Shown here piece by piece: positions 62,769-64,000 of a stretch of DNA of 64,000 bases (position 1 is its first letter; each line of letters begins with the position of its first letter). Under the pieces are notes generated by a model. It was not told the origin of the DNA and searched no databases. It saw only the letters and a list, made by a program, of their open reading frames with translations. Source of the stretch: Vibrio toranzoniae (GTDB lineage Bacteria > Pseudomonadota > Gammaproteobacteria > Enterobacterales > Vibrionaceae); NCBI RefSeq assembly GCF_024347655.1, contig NZ_AP025514.1, positions 124,001 to 188,000 on the forward strand, given 5' to 3'. The translations under genes were made by a program, and so were the position numbers.

Positions 62769-64000
62769 ATGTTAAATACATCACAAGTGCTCTCGGATTC
62801 TGGCATTCAGTTTGGAACAAGTGGGGCTCGGGGATTAGTTGAACAATTTACGCCAGAAGTGTGCGCAGCTTTTACTCATGCGTTTATTTGCAGCATTAAA
62901 GGTAGTCATGATTTTCACAAAGTTGCCGTTGCTATTGATAATCGCCCAAGTAGCCCGGAAATGGCGCAGGCAACTATTTCAGCAATTAGCTCCATGGGAT
63001 ATGAAGCTGTATATTATGGGGTTCTACCAACTCCCGCGCTTGCATACTCTGCAATGCAAGACAATATCCCTTGTATTATGATTACCGGAAGCCACATACC
63101 ATTTGATCGCAATGGTATTAAGTTTTACCGACCTGATGGCGAAATAACAAAAGCCAATGAGCAAGACATTCTGAGCGCGAAAGTTGAATTTGAATCACCG
63201 GTATTGAAAGAGTTACAGGTATCACTTAGAGCTCAAAAGCAATATGTAGAGCGTTATACAGTGCTTTTTGATTCTAATTTCCTGACGGGGAAACGCATTG
63301 GCATTTATGAGCACTCTAGTGCAGGGCGCGATATATACCCAATGCTATTTGAAGCAATAGGGGCCGAAGTTGTTTCTCTTGAGCGTACAGATGAATTTGT
63401 CCCAATTGACACCGAAGCTGTAGCAGAAGTTGATAAAGAGAAAGCTCGTTGTTGGTCTAAAAAGTACAATCTAGATTTTATTTTTTCAACGGATGGTGAT
63501 GGTGACAGGCCATTAGTCGCCGATGAAAAAGGAGAATGGTTACGTGGGGATATCTTAGGGTTGCTCTGTGCTGAAGCCATGAATATCGAAGCGTTAGCAT
63601 TACCAGTAAGTTGCAATACAGTAATTGATTCTTCTGAGTCATTTAAAAAAGTTGCTCGAACTAAAATTGGGTCACCTTATGTGATTGAAGCTTTTTCAGA
63701 GCTTGAAGAAGACTATGCAGTGATTGCTGGTTTCGAAGCTAATGGTGGTTTTTTATTAGGAAGTGATGCAACGATAAATAATCAATGTTTAAAGGCTCTA
63801 CCAACTCGCGACGCGGTTTTACCTGCACTTATGTTACTTTCCGCAGCCAAAGATTGTAGTATTACCTCACTGGTTTGTGCACTTGCTCCTCGTTTTACGA
63901 GCAGTAACCGTATTCAAAACTTTGAGACAGACAAGAGTAAAGCTATCATCGCCAAAGCGATTGGGCAAGAAGGACGTTTGATTGATGCTTTGGGATTTAA
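62769..64000 (+). CDS. manB: Phosphomannomutase (3' end outside window)
   Basis: 410 codons are visible, running off the right edge; starts [22 protein letters not shown]. The phosphoserine loop reads [16 protein letters not shown] (Ser in TGSHIP rather than the common TASHNP), and the metal loop is [15 protein letters not shown]. Converts Man-6-P to Man-1-P for ManC, 18 nt upstream. GDP-mannose or a derivative is therefore expected in the polymer; later genes lie outside. Confidence 0.92.
   Translation, partial: MLNTSQVLSDSGIQFGTSGARGLVEQFTPEVCAAFTHAFICSIKGSHDFHKVAVAIDNRPSSPEMAQATISAISSMGYEAVYYGVLPTPALAYSAMQDNIPCIMITGSHIPFDRNGIKFYRPDGEITKANEQDILSAKVEFESPVLKELQVSLRAQKQYVERYTVLFDSNFLTGKRIGIYEHSSAGRDIYPMLFEAIGAEVVSLERTDEFVPIDTEAVAEVDKEKARCWSKKYNLDFIFSTDGDGDRPLVADEKGEWLRGDILGLLCAEAMNIEALALPVSCNTVIDSSESFKKVARTKIGSPYVIEAFSELEEDYAVIAGFEANGGFLLGSDATINNQCLKALPTRDAVLPALMLLSAAKDCSITSLVCALAPRFTSSNRIQNFETDKSKAIIAKAIGQEGRLIDALGF

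Noticed and set aside
1..64000. CRISPR arrays, tRNA/rRNA genes, insertion sequences, prophage or integron elements
   Set aside because: No regularly spaced identical repeats with unique spacers, no cloverleaf or rRNA sequence, no transposase, integrase or phage structural protein was recognised.

Overview
The window looks like chromosome I of a Vibrio, probably of the Splendidus clade. The evidence is gene content and order (greB-ompR-envZ, recG-spoT-rpoZ-gmk, yicC/rph-pyrE, slmA-coaBC-radC-rpmBG-mutM-coaD, then an LPS core locus) and protein sequences that resemble Vibrio homologues. The species call is an inference. No tRNA, rRNA, CRISPR array, intact insertion sequence or prophage gene was seen.

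Layout. (1) 1-4571: a small amino-acid catabolic island with a partial FAD D-amino-acid dehydrogenase, an NhaC-family carrier, an ornithine-cyclodeaminase/ketimine-reductase-like enzyme and a divergent AraC regulator. (2) 4602-25507: housekeeping genes for transcription factor GreB, OmpR/EnvZ osmosensing, RecG, the stringent response (SpoT, omega, Gmk), a purine permease under an apparent guanine riboswitch and PurR box, PsiE, a cold-shock protein, YicC/RNase PH/PyrE, lipid A acylation (LpxL), SlmA, CoaBC, RadC, L28/L33 and MutM. (3) 25599-45427: the LPS core locus. It has a UDP-glucuronate 4-epimerase-like enzyme, CoaD, a heptosyltransferase, KdkA, WaaA and three more glycosyltransferases. 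A complete six-gene pseudaminic acid pathway (pseBCFGHI) follows. Converging on it are a glycosyltransferase with sialyltransferase-type motifs, a GT25 enzyme, a WaaL-like ligase, LpxM, HldD and Ugd. (4) 45570-50719: a TetR regulator, EnvC, CysE, GpsA, SecB and a membrane rhodanese. (5) 50833-64000: an O-antigen or capsule cluster read left to right. It starts with a promoter and an ops (RfaH) element, then rmlBAC without rmlD, an unusual SDR enzyme, Wzx, a glycosyltransferase, an EpsG-type Wzy, two more glycosyltransferases, an acetyltransferase, a CgeB-like protein, ManC and a truncated ManB at the edge.

How the parts fit. Regions 3 and 5 together make the cell-surface polysaccharide. WaaA, KdkA, HldD and the GT9 enzyme build the inner core. 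Ugd plus the epimerase can supply UDP-GlcA and UDP-GalA. The Pse genes supply CMP-pseudaminic acid, and the sialyltransferase-like enzyme next to them is the obvious candidate to transfer it. The Wzx/Wzy cluster makes a repeat unit from dTDP- and GDP-sugars, which the WaaL-like ligase could attach to the core.

The most unusual non-coding signals are: a tandem purine control region (promoter, PurR box, guanine-class riboswitch); a ~160-bp inverted-repeat element between ompR and envZ; a degenerate 17-bp tandem array filling the yicC-rph gap; a recurring pattern of 16-18-bp tandem duplications that straddle stop codons (slmA, the gene before mutM, ugd, the rhodanese gene); and a dispersed imperfect inverted repeat near spoT, envC and cysE.
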